Shown piece after piece: positions 36,116 through 44,937 of a stretch of 64,000 nt of DNA (its first letter is position 1; each line of letters starts with the position of its first letter). Made by a program: the position numbers and the translations under genes. The notes under the pieces were generated by a model. The model saw only the letters and a list, made by a program, of their open reading frames with translations, was not told the DNA's origin and did not search any database. Source of the DNA: Mucilaginibacter pallidiroseus (GTDB lineage: Bacteria > Bacteroidota > Bacteroidia > Sphingobacteriales > Sphingobacteriaceae). The stretch covers positions 1 through 64,000 of the forward strand of contig NZ_VOEJ01000010.1 in NCBI RefSeq assembly GCF_007846085.1. Direction: 5' to 3'.

Positions 36116-37720
36116 ATGTCAGTTGAAGAAACAATACAATCGCCAACGATTGGCAATCTATCGCAAGATAAAACTACTCCATTAGCCAATCGGACATCCA
36201 TAAGCGGAAACCGTAAATGGACTTTCGGGCAAAAGTTTGCTCTACGGACAGCAACCATTTTTTTTACCATCATGTCCATCCCGTGGAGTGTAGGATGGTA
36301 CAAAAGCCTTTTTGCCATAAATTGGTTTAGCATCCATTACCGGGATCTTTATGACATAGCGCGGTTTCAGCCATCGCTTTATCGGTTCGAAAACCCGGCT
36401 TATAACCTCTTAGGATACGGCGATTGGGTGCAGGTATTTGCTATTGCGCTGGTGGGTGCGGGGCTTTGGTCGGTGATAGAGAAGCGGGATAGCAAGCTTA
36501 ATTACGACGCGCTTTATTATTGGGTACGTGTAATAGCAAGATACCGCGCAGGTATCGGTATAATTGGTTTTGGTTTTACCAAACTGTTTCCAACACAGAT
36601 GCCTTACCCGGGCTTAGGGCTATTAAATACCAATTTTGGCGATTTTACGGCGCAAAAAATCTATTGGCTGTCAGTTGGTATTGTGCCCTGGTACCAGGTA
36701 TTTGCGGGTATTGTTGAGGTACTGGCGGGTTCGCTATTATTTTTTAGGAAAACCACCACGCTTGGCGCGGCCCTCTTAATAGGCGCACTGGGCGATATTA
36801 CGTACGTGAACTTTGCTTATGATGGCGGCGTTCATGTTTATGCGTCATATTTTGTGTTGTTTGCAGCTTTCCTGCTTTGGTATGATGCAGTACCTGTATA
36901 CAATCTTTTTATACGCGAAAAATATACTGCCCCTTACACTTATCAGCCATCGTTTAAAGCAAGCTGGTTACGAAATAGCCGGTTGGTGCTTAAAGTAGCA
37001 ACCATCTTTATTTTCCTGGTGTACTTTACCTACGCTGAGGTGTTGAATTTTAAATATGACCCTTACAAGCAACCGGCCATGAGCGGTGTGCCCAAATTAC
37101 GCGGCAATTATCATGTCAGCGAGTTCAAGATCAATGGTAAGGAAATTCCATACTCACCGCTGGATTCTATTCGCTGGCGCGATGTGACTTTCGAAAAATG
37201 GTCCAGCTTGTCCTATAATGTAAACCGGCCTACGAGGCTTGATCTGAGCAACGGTGGCGGCTCGCCCATGCGTGATATTAATCGCACTTTTGAACTTACC
37301 GGCACGGCAGGTGGTAAACGTGTTTTTTACTACGATGTAGACACCTTGCATCATACGCTTTATTTACAGGATAAATATGTAGACGCTATTCGTCGTGGCA
37401 AAGGGAAGAAAAAACCTAAGGTGGATAGCGGTAACGATGCCAATTGGATCCCAAAAGACGCTAAAAAAGATATCCAGGATGAGTATTCGAGAATAGATCC
37501 TGTAGCGCTGTCAAACCGTCGAAAAAAAGGTATTGCCGAAGAGTTGAAAGATAAGCGCAAGCGAAACCACATGATATTGAATTATCAAACCACCGATGGA
37601 AATCATGTGATACTAAATGGAATTGATGAGCACCGCGACTCGGTTTACATTGTATTGGACAGATTCCAAAAAAATTATGTTTTAAAAGACAGTAAATTGG
37701 AGGCCGGTAAATATCAATGA
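36116..37720 (+). CDS. DoxX-like membrane protein, paralogue of the preceding gene
   Basis: 534 aa. It repeats the architecture of its upstream neighbour: DoxX-like membrane core (IARYRAGIGIIGFGFTKLFPTQMPYPGLGLLNTNFGDF, then FAGIVEVLAGSLLFFRKTTTLGAALLIGAL) and a soluble C-terminal domain (YHVSEFKINGKEIPYSPLDSIRWRDVTFEKW). It differs by a lysine-rich insertion of about 70 residues (RRGKGKKKPKV to ELKDKRKRN) in the last third. The gene overlaps the next one by 4 bp (ATGA). The pair may form a heteromer in the membrane that passes electrons from a sulfur substrate to quinone. Confidence 0.72.
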   Translation: MSVEETIQSPTIGNLSQDKTTPLANRTSISGNRKWTFGQKFALRTATIFFTIMSIPWSVGWYKSLFAINWFSIHYRDLYDIARFQPSLYRFENPAYNLLGYGDWVQVFAIALVGAGLWSVIEKRDSKLNYDALYYWVRVIARYRAGIGIIGFGFTKLFPTQMPYPGLGLLNTNFGDFTAQKIYWLSVGIVPWYQVFAGIVEVLAGSLLFFRKTTTLGAALLIGALGDITYVNFAYDGGVHVYASYFVLFAAFLLWYDAVPVYNLFIREKYTAPYTYQPSFKASWLRNSRLVLKVATIFIFLVYFTYAEVLNFKYDPYKQPAMSGVPKLRGNYHVSEFKINGKEIPYSPLDSIRWRDVTFEKWSSLSYNVNRPTRLDLSNGGGSPMRDINRTFELTGTAGGKRVFYYDVDTLHHTLYLQDKYVDAIRRGKGKKKPKVDSGNDANWIPKDAKKDIQDEYSRIDPVALSNRRKKGIAEELKDKRKRNHMILNYQTTDGNHVILNGIDEHRDSVYIVLDRFQKNYVLKDSKLEAGKYQ

Positions 37721-39180
37721 TTGGCGAACCTGCATATCAATATGATGCCGTAGTAGTTGGCAGCGGCCCAAATGGTTTGGCTGCTGCCATATTGATGCAG
37801 CAGCAGGGCCTTTCGGTATTGATGCTTGAAGGTAAAGACACCATAGGCGGCGGCCTGCGCACAGCAGAACTAACTTTGCCTGGCTTTAAACACGATATAT
37901 GCTCAGCTATACATCCTATGGCTATAGCATCGCCATTCTTCAAGACTCTGCCTTTAGACCAATTTGGCCTTGAGTATTTGTATCCTGAAGTTGACGCTGC
38001 ACACCCAATGGACGGTTCACCCGCCGCCGTTTTAATGCGCTCCATAAACAGTACGGCAGACGGTTTGGGTGCCGATGGCCAGGTTTATAAAGATTTGATT
38101 GAGCCTATAATCGATGCGTGGCCCAATATTGCTGGTGACGCCTTAGGGCCGATTGCATTCCCCAAGCATCCATTGCACATGGCTAAATTTGGTTTAAAGG
38201 CCATACAACCTGCAACCTGGTTAGCCAAATCTTTTAATACTGAAAAAGCAAAAGCTTTATTAGCCGGAATGGCAGCACATGCCATTCAGCCACTCACAAA
38301 TTGGGCAACTTCAGCGATAGCGTTGGTACTAATGGCTAATGCCCATATCAAAGGCTGGCCGGCTCCAAAAGGCGGTTCGCAACAAATTGCCAATGCTTTG
38401 GCAGGTTATTTTCTTTCGCTTGGTGGTAAAATTGAAACCAATACCTACATCACGTCATTGCATAAATTACCTGCCGCCAAGGCCTATCTGTTTGATATAA
38501 CGCCAGATCAACTCATGCAAATTGCAGGCGAAAGATTATCAGCATTGTACACAGCACAATTAAAGCGGTATAAATACGGAATGGGCGTTTTTAAACTTGA
38601 TTGGGCACTTAGAGAGCCAATACCATTTAAAGATGATGATTGCCGCAAGGCCGGAACGCTGCATTTGGGTGGTACATTTAAAGAGATAGCCGCAGCCGAG
38701 CAACGTACAAGTAACGGACATCATCCCGAAAAGCCGTTTGTAATACTCGCACAACCTACAGTGTTTGATCCCACACGGGCATCAGCTGGCAAGCACGTAG
38801 CCTGGGGGTATTGTCATGTCCCCAATGGATCGGTTAAAGATATGACTGAGGCTATCGAAAATCAGATAGAGCGCTTTGCGCCTGGTTTCAGGGATACCAT
38901 TATTGGCAGGCATATTTTTAATACGCAACAGTTACAACTTTACAACCCTAATTATATTGGTGGCGATATAAATGGCGGTCTTTTAGATATTACGCAACTC
39001 TTTACTCGGCCGGTACTTAAAGCGTCGCCTTACCGCACGTCTATTAAAAATATATACTTATGTTCCTCATCAACACCTCCGGGCGGGGGCGTACACGGTA
39101 TGTGTGGCTATCACGCCGCTAAGCGGGCACTCAAAGAAATTTTTAATATAACAGCAAATAGAAATGACATCAGTAACTAA
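37717..39180 (+). CDS. FAD-dependent oxidoreductase, phytoene-desaturase-like
   Basis: 487 aa. The N-terminal dinucleotide-binding motif VVVGSGPNGLAAAILMQQQGLSVLMLEG and the C-terminal YLCSSSTPPGGGVHGMCGYHAAKRAL are the hallmarks of the COG1233 (CrtI-like, PDS) flavoprotein family. No signal peptide is seen. In this operon it may oxidise an organic sulfur compound or a carbon skeleton after import. It is translationally coupled to the DoxX-like gene (ATGA overlap) and overlaps the next gene by 17 bp. Confidence 0.88.
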   Translation: MIGEPAYQYDAVVVGSGPNGLAAAILMQQQGLSVLMLEGKDTIGGGLRTAELTLPGFKHDICSAIHPMAIASPFFKTLPLDQFGLEYLYPEVDAAHPMDGSPAAVLMRSINSTADGLGADGQVYKDLIEPIIDAWPNIAGDALGPIAFPKHPLHMAKFGLKAIQPATWLAKSFNTEKAKALLAGMAAHAIQPLTNWATSAIALVLMANAHIKGWPAPKGGSQQIANALAGYFLSLGGKIETNTYITSLHKLPAAKAYLFDITPDQLMQIAGERLSALYTAQLKRYKYGMGVFKLDWALREPIPFKDDDCRKAGTLHLGGTFKEIAAAEQRTSNGHHPEKPFVILAQPTVFDPTRASAGKHVAWGYCHVPNGSVKDMTEAIENQIERFAPGFRDTIIGRHIFNTQQLQLYNPNYIGGDINGGLLDITQLFTRPVLKASPYRTSIKNIYLCSSSTPPGGGVHGMCGYHAAKRALKEIFNITANRNDISN

Positions 39181-40420
39181 AGTAAAATTGCATGAAGATT
39201 GGGTAGTAGTGGTATTGGGATTCATCATTATTGCGCTGGCCATATCTGGTGTGCTTTTACCGGTACCTGCATTAGGCTGGAAAAACGCGGATGAGTTGGG
39301 TAATAAAGTTTTATCTGCTCACAATTTGTGGCTTATTGTGCTGCAATTTTTATTTGTTGGGGCAATAGGTGCTATTGGGGTGTTTTTATCCGGAAAACGC
39401 TTTGGCGATTATTTTAGAGGCTTTCCCATTGTGTATATCCTTACAATTTTGGCCCTGATACTCGCGGGCAGCAGTCAGGCCAAGGCTTTAAACCTGGAAG
39501 GGGTTATTTTTAGTTTAGTGTTAGGATTGGCTATCAGCAATGCTTTTGACTTACCGCAGTGGCTGCGCGATTCGCTTTCTACGGAGCTGTTTGTGAAGAT
39601 AGGCCTGGTGCTGTTAGGTACATCTGTAATTTTTGCCGATATACTTAAAGCCGGTTCTTTAGGGCTGATACAGTCGTTGGTGGTTGTAACTTCGGTTTGG
39701 TATTTTGCTTACTGGGTTTGTAAAAAACTTAAGGTCGACGACGAGATAGCCATGATGATATCAAGTGCCGTATCTATCTGTGGTGTATCGGCGGCCATAG
39801 CCACGGCAGGCGCAATAAAAGGCGATTCTAAAAAGCTTTCATACGTTATATCAATGGTACTCATCACAGCTATACCGATGATGATTTTTATGCCTGTCAT
39901 CGCAGGCTATTTCAATTTTCCGCAAGAAGTTACAGGCGCCTGGTTGGGCGGTAGCATTGACACTACCGGAGCTGTTGTGGCCTCTGGCACCCTGGTGGGC
40001 GAGGCTGCTTTAAAGATAAGTACAATAGTGAAATTTTCACAAAATGTTTTGTTGGGTATAGCAGCATTTGCCATCTCCATTTACTGGACATACACCAAGC
40101 ACCCTGCCGCTAACGATGCAGAAAAAAAACCAACGCTAAAAGTGATATGGGAGCGTTTCCCAAAGTTTGTAATAGGCTTCATTGCAGCCTCGCTGTTATT
40201 TTCATTTCTCCTGTCGCCTGCTACGGGTGCCGCTGTTAAGGATAGCCTTAAAAACCTGCAAGGCTTATGGTTTGCGCTGGCCTTTACCAGTATTGGTTTG
40301 GAAACCAAGTTTGCCGACTTGTTTAATAAGGAAAGCCGTAAGCCACTATACGCATTTCTTGCGGCACAAACCTTCAACATATTTGTCACCCTGGCAATAG
40401 CATTTTTGCTGTTTAGATAG
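39164..40420 (+). CDS. YeiH/TauZ-type putative sulfate (sulfite) exporter
   Basis: 418 aa with about ten membrane helices. ISSAVSICGVSAAIATAGAIKG and WLGGSIDTTGAVVASGTLVGEAALKISTIVKFSQNVLLG are the conserved blocks of COG2855 (PF03601). Members TauZ and SuyZ are found in sulfonate-degrading bacteria and are thought to export sulfite or sulfate produced inside the cell. The reading frame starts inside the end of the flavoprotein gene, which indicates tight coupling. The direction of transport is inferred. Confidence 0.9.
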   Translation: MTSVTKVKLHEDWVVVVLGFIIIALAISGVLLPVPALGWKNADELGNKVLSAHNLWLIVLQFLFVGAIGAIGVFLSGKRFGDYFRGFPIVYILTILALILAGSSQAKALNLEGVIFSLVLGLAISNAFDLPQWLRDSLSTELFVKIGLVLLGTSVIFADILKAGSLGLIQSLVVVTSVWYFAYWVCKKLKVDDEIAMMISSAVSICGVSAAIATAGAIKGDSKKLSYVISMVLITAIPMMIFMPVIAGYFNFPQEVTGAWLGGSIDTTGAVVASGTLVGEAALKISTIVKFSQNVLLGIAAFAISIYWTYTKHPAANDAEKKPTLKVIWERFPKFVIGFIAASLLFSFLLSPATGAAVKDSLKNLQGLWFALAFTSIGLETKFADLFNKESRKPLYAFLAAQTFNIFVTLAIAFLLFR

Positions 40421-40423
40421 TGT

Positions 40424-41005
40424 ATGATTAGGTGGATCAACGATAACTTTAAAACAGGCATAGCAGTTTTTACGCTGCTAGCTGTGTTTGGTTGTGGCCA
40501 TAATTCACAAAAGGATTGGCCTGATTCATTTGGTTACGGTAAAACAGCAAGCAAGGCTGATATTATAGCCAAGGATATCGACGTTCGTCCTGATGGTGTA
40601 GGTTTACCTAAAGGCGCAGGCAGGATTGATACAGGTGCGCTTATTTTCGCTGAGAAATGCGCCATGTGCCATGGCGTTGGCGGGAAACTTGTGAAAGGCC
40701 AGAAGCTGCCTGCCCCGGCTTTGGTTAGTGATACAAATTTTGTGAAGCGAAAGGGAAACACTGTGGGCAACTATTGGCCCTATGCCACCACGCTGTTTGA
40801 TTACGTAAGAAGATCGATGCCATATAACGCGCCGGGCTCGCTCACCAATCAGGAGGTTTATGATATTACGGCATACCTGCTCTATGCAAACGGTGTAATT
40901 AAAAAAGGAGCTACCATAAATGCACAAACGCTGCCGAAAGTGGTAATGCCCGCGCGTAAATATTTTGTAAATGATGACCGCCGCGGCGGCAACGAAGTGC
41001 GATAA
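40424..41005 (+). CDS. c-type cytochrome lipoprotein
   Basis: 193 aa. A lipoprotein signal ends at Cys24 (LAVFGCGHNS). The heme motif is Cys79-Ala-Met-Cys82-His83 in IFAEKCAMCHGVGGKL, and the likely Met axial ligand is in RRSMPYNAPGSLTNQEVYDITAYLL. It is a class I monoheme cytochrome, and its position 5 bp before the Mo-pterin gene matches the SoxD/SorB-type electron acceptor of a sulfite dehydrogenase. Confidence 0.93.
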   Translation: MIRWINDNFKTGIAVFTLLAVFGCGHNSQKDWPDSFGYGKTASKADIIAKDIDVRPDGVGLPKGAGRIDTGALIFAEKCAMCHGVGGKLVKGQKLPAPALVSDTNFVKRKGNTVGNYWPYATTLFDYVRRSMPYNAPGSLTNQEVYDITAYLLYANGVIKKGATINAQTLPKVVMPARKYFVNDDRRGGNEVR

Positions 41006-41010
41006 AAAAA

Positions 41011-42234
41011 ATGCAAGGAAAAAAAATAAGCCGCAGGTCGCTTTTAGGTGGTGCAGCAGTTGCTACTGTGGCGTTAGTACAAACGTCGGTAGGTAAGGTT
41101 TTGCAACCTATCCAAACCGCTACACCGCCGGAAGACCCGACAAAAACTGTTGGTCCGTTGCCGAGCAAAGTTGGTACACGTTCGCCATTTGAAAATTCGG
41201 TTCGTAAACCCTCTGATATATCATCTCGCACCCCGCTGCAGGATATGTACAGTACCATTACGCCCGCAGATTTGCATTTTGAGCGCCATCATGCCGGTAT
41301 CCCTACTATCGACCCGAATAAATATGAGCTGTTGATACACGGCATGGTAAAGCGCCCCATGAAATTTTCCCTGCATGATTTAAAACGTTTCCCGGCCGTT
41401 ACACGCACTTGTTTTATAGAATGTGCAGGTAATTTCCGAACCGGAAAGGAGGATATGACGCCGCAAGAGATTCTAGGCCTAACCAGTCAGAGCGAATGGA
41501 CTGGTGTAATGCTCTCAACACTTTTACGGGAAGTTGGCGTCGACCCAAAATCTACTTGGTTTTTGGCCGAAGGATCAGACGCAGCTATACTCACCAGGAG
41601 TATCCCGGTATCAAAGGCGTTTGATGATGCTATGATAGTATACGCTCAGAATGGTGAAGCCATCCGCCCGGCGCAGGGATATCCTGTGCGCTTACTCTTG
41701 CCTGGCTGGGAAGGCAATACTAACGTGAAATGGCTGCGCCGGCTTGAGTTTGGTGATCAACCATGGATGACGCGCGAAGAAACCAGCAAGTATACCTACC
41801 AGGTTGGCGAAAAGGTGCGCCAGTTTAGTTTTGAAATGGATGCACGGTCCATCATCATTTACCCTTCTTATCCGGGCAAAGTAGAACCTGGTTATATCGA
41901 GATTAGGGGGATTGCATGGAGCGGCAGGGGCAAGGTAAATAAAGTGGAAGTGAGTACCGATGGTGGAAAAAACTGGGAGATTGCCAACCTGCAGGAGCCT
42001 GTACTAAGCAAGGCACATACCTATTTTCGATATTTGTGGCATTGGGACGGACGCCAAACTGAGATACTGAGCCGGGTTACCGATGAAACAGGTTACATAC
42101 AGCCCACCTTGCAGCAGCTTAAAGACGCCCGAGGACCCGAAATGGGCGGATATCACTTAAACCCTATAACTGCCTGGACGGTTAAACGTGACGGGTCGGT
42201 TTGGCTTAAACCGGAAGAATTTAAAAAATTGTAG
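41011..42234 (+). CDS. SoxC-like molybdopterin sulfite dehydrogenase
   Basis: 407 aa. A twin-arginine signal (KKISRRSLLGGAAVATVALVQ) indicates export folded to the periplasm. The oxidoreductase Mo-binding domain has the molybdenum-coordinating Cys138 in TCFIECAGNFRTG, with the substrate-pocket region AQGYPVRLLLPGWEGNTNVKWLRRLEFG. The C-terminal Mo-co dimerisation domain is IRGIAWSGRGKVNKVEVSTDGGKNW. It is the sulfite-oxidase/SoxC family, which converts sulfite (or protein-bound sulfane in Sox systems) to sulfate. Electrons would pass to the cytochrome encoded just upstream. No other sox genes are visible, so a simple sulfite dehydrogenase is the likelier role. Confidence 0.9.
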   Translation: MQGKKISRRSLLGGAAVATVALVQTSVGKVLQPIQTATPPEDPTKTVGPLPSKVGTRSPFENSVRKPSDISSRTPLQDMYSTITPADLHFERHHAGIPTIDPNKYELLIHGMVKRPMKFSLHDLKRFPAVTRTCFIECAGNFRTGKEDMTPQEILGLTSQSEWTGVMLSTLLREVGVDPKSTWFLAEGSDAAILTRSIPVSKAFDDAMIVYAQNGEAIRPAQGYPVRLLLPGWEGNTNVKWLRRLEFGDQPWMTREETSKYTYQVGEKVRQFSFEMDARSIIIYPSYPGKVEPGYIEIRGIAWSGRGKVNKVEVSTDGGKNWEIANLQEPVLSKAHTYFRYLWHWDGRQTEILSRVTDETGYIQPTLQQLKDARGPEMGGYHLNPITAWTVKRDGSVWLKPEEFKKL

Positions 42235-42427
42235 TCGATACGCGCAGTAATCATAGGTTGCGAGGAGCCTTTATTATAAGCTTTCAGTGCTACAGAAATT
42301 GAGCTATTAACGTGTCACGCAGACACAAATCTTCTATCGAAATTAACGGAATATATCATACTTAATAACGGCAGGTTAACCTCACATTAATAATCTATGT
42401 GCTATTTTGCAGTTTTATACTTCGTTT

Positions 42428-43678
42428 ATGAAAAAGTATTTACCGCTTATAATTCTGCTGTTTGCATTTATAAAAACTAATGCGCAATACTCAGGTGCAT
42501 TGCCTTCATACAAGCTTGTATCAGGTAATGATTGGGCAAAAGCAAAAAATTATTACCTGCTTACTTTATTGCAGCAGGATGCCGAAGCAGCTAAATTATT
42601 GAAAGCAGATGCAGGCCTGGCAAAGCTTACCGCCGATAAAATTGCACTGTTAAAATCTTCCCTTGCCGAATGTAAAGACGCGCTTTGCCTGCCTGCCAAA
42701 CTGAAGTTTACAGATGATGAAATAAATACCGTTGCCGAACGCCTTGCAGCTTTGTGCAAACCCGGAAGTGCGCTTGATAAATTAATTAAGACACATATTA
42801 TTCCATCGGGTACTTATTTTCAGTTTCAAACCCTCGCACCGGCGCAATTACTCGAAAAAGCCTGGCGTCAGGATGCAGCTGCAATAAATCATACCATTGC
42901 TGTATACGCTGAGGGGGCCAAGCCAAACTACCCGCAAATTGATTCGATAAGCTATAATGTTAAAAAGCGTGGTTATTACACCCTTATGTATGATTGCTCG
43001 GCAGAGGTAAATGAAACCGTAAATGCCAGAAGCTTGTTCTTCGAGCCATCGTTAAAAGGTGCGCTTACCTACCTCGAAGTAAACGAGCGCATGCAGGCCG
43101 GCGATTATGAGCCAATGGCAACTACCGTTAATAAGCCAGCTGCCGACAAAGTTAAGCTTACCAAATGGGCTAATTACCCATACACCCACATTGTAGTGCC
43201 GGGCGCGGGCCCCGACGATCCGAACACACCCTTTAGCGGCGAGGGGATGTTGCGCTGTAAATCGGCAGCACGGGCATATTTCGCTGGTAAGGCGCCATTC
43301 GTGGTGGTATCGGGCGGGGCGGTACACCCGTTTAAAACCAAGTACAATGAAGCTGTTGAAATGAAAAAATACATGATTGCCAAACTGCATGTGCCGGCAA
43401 GCGTAATCATCATTGAACCTCACGCACGGCACACCACAACAAATCTGCGTAATGATGCGCGCATAGCTTTCAGGTACGGCATTTCCTTTAGCAAGCCCGG
43501 CCTTATTGTTACCGATAAGTATCAGAATGATTTTATCATGAACATGGATAAACGTTGCCTGCAAGAACTTGGTTACCTACCCTATAAGTTAGGTAAGCGC
43601 CTAAGTGATACCGAACTGGAATTTTATCCGCTTGTAAACTCGTTGCAGATTGATCTGGACGAGCCAATGGATCCCTAA
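42428..43678 (+). CDS. YdcF family (DUF218) protein, exported
   Basis: 416 aa from the ATG at 42428, where the signal peptide begins (KKYLPLIILLFAFIKTNAQ). The C-terminal half has the DUF218 pattern: YTHIVVPGAGPDDPNTPFSGEGMLR, PFVVVSGGAVHP, IIIEPHARHTTTNLRNDARI and LIVTDKYQNDFI. In family members this fold binds nucleotides such as SAM, or participates in envelope processes. The N-terminal ~170 residues match nothing named. It follows the sulfur operon by 193 bp and is probably a separate unit. Confidence 0.85.
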   Translation: MKKYLPLIILLFAFIKTNAQYSGALPSYKLVSGNDWAKAKNYYLLTLLQQDAEAAKLLKADAGLAKLTADKIALLKSSLAECKDALCLPAKLKFTDDEINTVAERLAALCKPGSALDKLIKTHIIPSGTYFQFQTLAPAQLLEKAWRQDAAAINHTIAVYAEGAKPNYPQIDSISYNVKKRGYYTLMYDCSAEVNETVNARSLFFEPSLKGALTYLEVNERMQAGDYEPMATTVNKPAADKVKLTKWANYPYTHIVVPGAGPDDPNTPFSGEGMLRCKSAARAYFAGKAPFVVVSGGAVHPFKTKYNEAVEMKKYMIAKLHVPASVIIIEPHARHTTTNLRNDARIAFRYGISFSKPGLIVTDKYQNDFIMNMDKRCLQELGYLPYKLGKRLSDTELEFYPLVNSLQIDLDEPMDP

Positions 43679-43698
43679 TCATATATTGTTGTTAACCT

Positions 43699-44574
43699 AT
43701 GAACACCTTTAAAGTAATTGCGCTGACCCTTTTTCTTGGCCTGATGACGGCTGCCTTTGTTGCAGACATTAATGTTACCCTCGATTGTGAAGCTACGGTT
43801 GACTCGCTTGGCGCTTGCCAGGGTGTAAGTAAGATAGGCAACCGGTTTTTTTTGTATGGAGATAGGGAAGTTGGCGTTATTCGTGAATTTAAATTGCAGG
43901 GAGATAGCCTGGCTTATATCAATAAAGAATACAAATTAACACAAAATGGGCAGGACGTTATAGGCCACCCAACAGGCATTGCTTATAACGGAAAAGGGCC
44001 GGTGTTTATGGGTAATTCTATCAGGTTAAACAAGGAAGGCACAAGTTGGAAAGCAGTTATTTACAACATTAACTGGCAAGGGTTGCTTAAAACAGGTACG
44101 CTTGACGGCAACCTGATAAATACCATTGAGGACGATGCCTGTATACAGGGTACACGCCCCGAATATGTTAAATACAAGGGTAAATGGTACGTTGCCACCG
44201 CCGATTACGGCAACAAAGGCAACGAAGTACGGTTATACGATCCGGAAAAGCTGGCTGCCTGTAAAAAAACTTCGGAGCCAGGGGTGCTCTACAAAAGATT
44301 TTCCTGTTCGCCGTGGGTGCAAAACCTGCATTGGGTTGCCAATAAAGGCGTTTTAATATTGGTGCAAAATCAAATAGAGGGGCGCAAATGGCGCTTTACT
44401 TATGTCGATCTACAGAAATCTGTTGATAGCGGTACCATGCAGGTAATTAAACAAATTGATTTAAACAACAGGGCCGATGAATTGGAAGGCTTTACCTTTA
44501 TTGACAGCAACCGGGGTATAGCAGTAACCTCATCCCGCAAAAACAACGTCAACTACACATCTACTAACTGGTAA
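43699..44574 (+). CDS. Exported protein of unknown function, possible beta-propeller
   Basis: 291 aa with an N-terminal signal (MNTFKVIALTLFLGLMTAAFVAD). The body alternates short strands with repeating GNRFFLYGDREVGVIREF, GPVFMGNSIRL, GKWYVATADYG and GVLILVQNQIEG elements, which looks propeller-like. It ends DELEGFTFIDSNRGIAVTSS. No family is recognised. The start lies 20 bp after the YdcF-like stop, so the two are likely one transcript. Confidence 0.75.
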   Translation: MNTFKVIALTLFLGLMTAAFVADINVTLDCEATVDSLGACQGVSKIGNRFFLYGDREVGVIREFKLQGDSLAYINKEYKLTQNGQDVIGHPTGIAYNGKGPVFMGNSIRLNKEGTSWKAVIYNINWQGLLKTGTLDGNLINTIEDDACIQGTRPEYVKYKGKWYVATADYGNKGNEVRLYDPEKLAACKKTSEPGVLYKRFSCSPWVQNLHWVANKGVLILVQNQIEGRKWRFTYVDLQKSVDSGTMQVIKQIDLNNRADELEGFTFIDSNRGIAVTSSRKNNVNYTSTNW

Positions 44575-44937
44575 TTGTTTAGCTCACCTGGATCTCATGC
44601 CTGTTTACACATACGTAATACAAAGGCTGTCTTCTTAATAAAAAATTAACTTTTTAAAAGGCTTGGCTTAAGATGCCCGGAGTAGCTTTGTTGCCATTGT
44701 AACAAACGCGGCCCCCTGGTATTATCTTTTATTTATCTGAGGAGCGTGTTTGTTATCAATAATTAAATTTAACTATTGTATCTAAGCCGTTTGCCTATGT
44801 AATACTTCAACAATTTCCACTCGTATTAAAAGCGACAAAAAATACAAAACCGGAGTTGCGCCAACAATGATCCGGTTCTGTGAGCTATTGTCAATTTAAC
44901 TTTTCTGCAAGTCATTTTAACATTAACATTTAAAAGT
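44575..44937 (+). other. Intergenic region upstream of the second SusC gene
   Basis: 363 bp without a gene. It must contain the promoter of the 44.9-52.8 kb locus. No confident TAnnTTTG element, repeat or Cys-rich ORF was found here, unlike the region before the first SusC. Confidence 0.4.

Noticed and set aside
41011..42234. Full Sox thiosulfate-oxidation system
   Set aside because: Only a SoxC-like protein with a cytochrome is present; SoxA, SoxX, SoxY, SoxZ and SoxB are not in the window.
43052..43564. 170-codon minus-strand ORF
   Set aside because: Antisense to the YdcF-like gene, whose DUF218 motifs are intact; the antisense peptide is His/Cys-rich noise.
44575..44937. A second Cys-rich leader before the second SusC
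   Set aside because: The region was read for Cys-codon runs and short ORFs, and none was found. The leader is specific to the first SusC locus.
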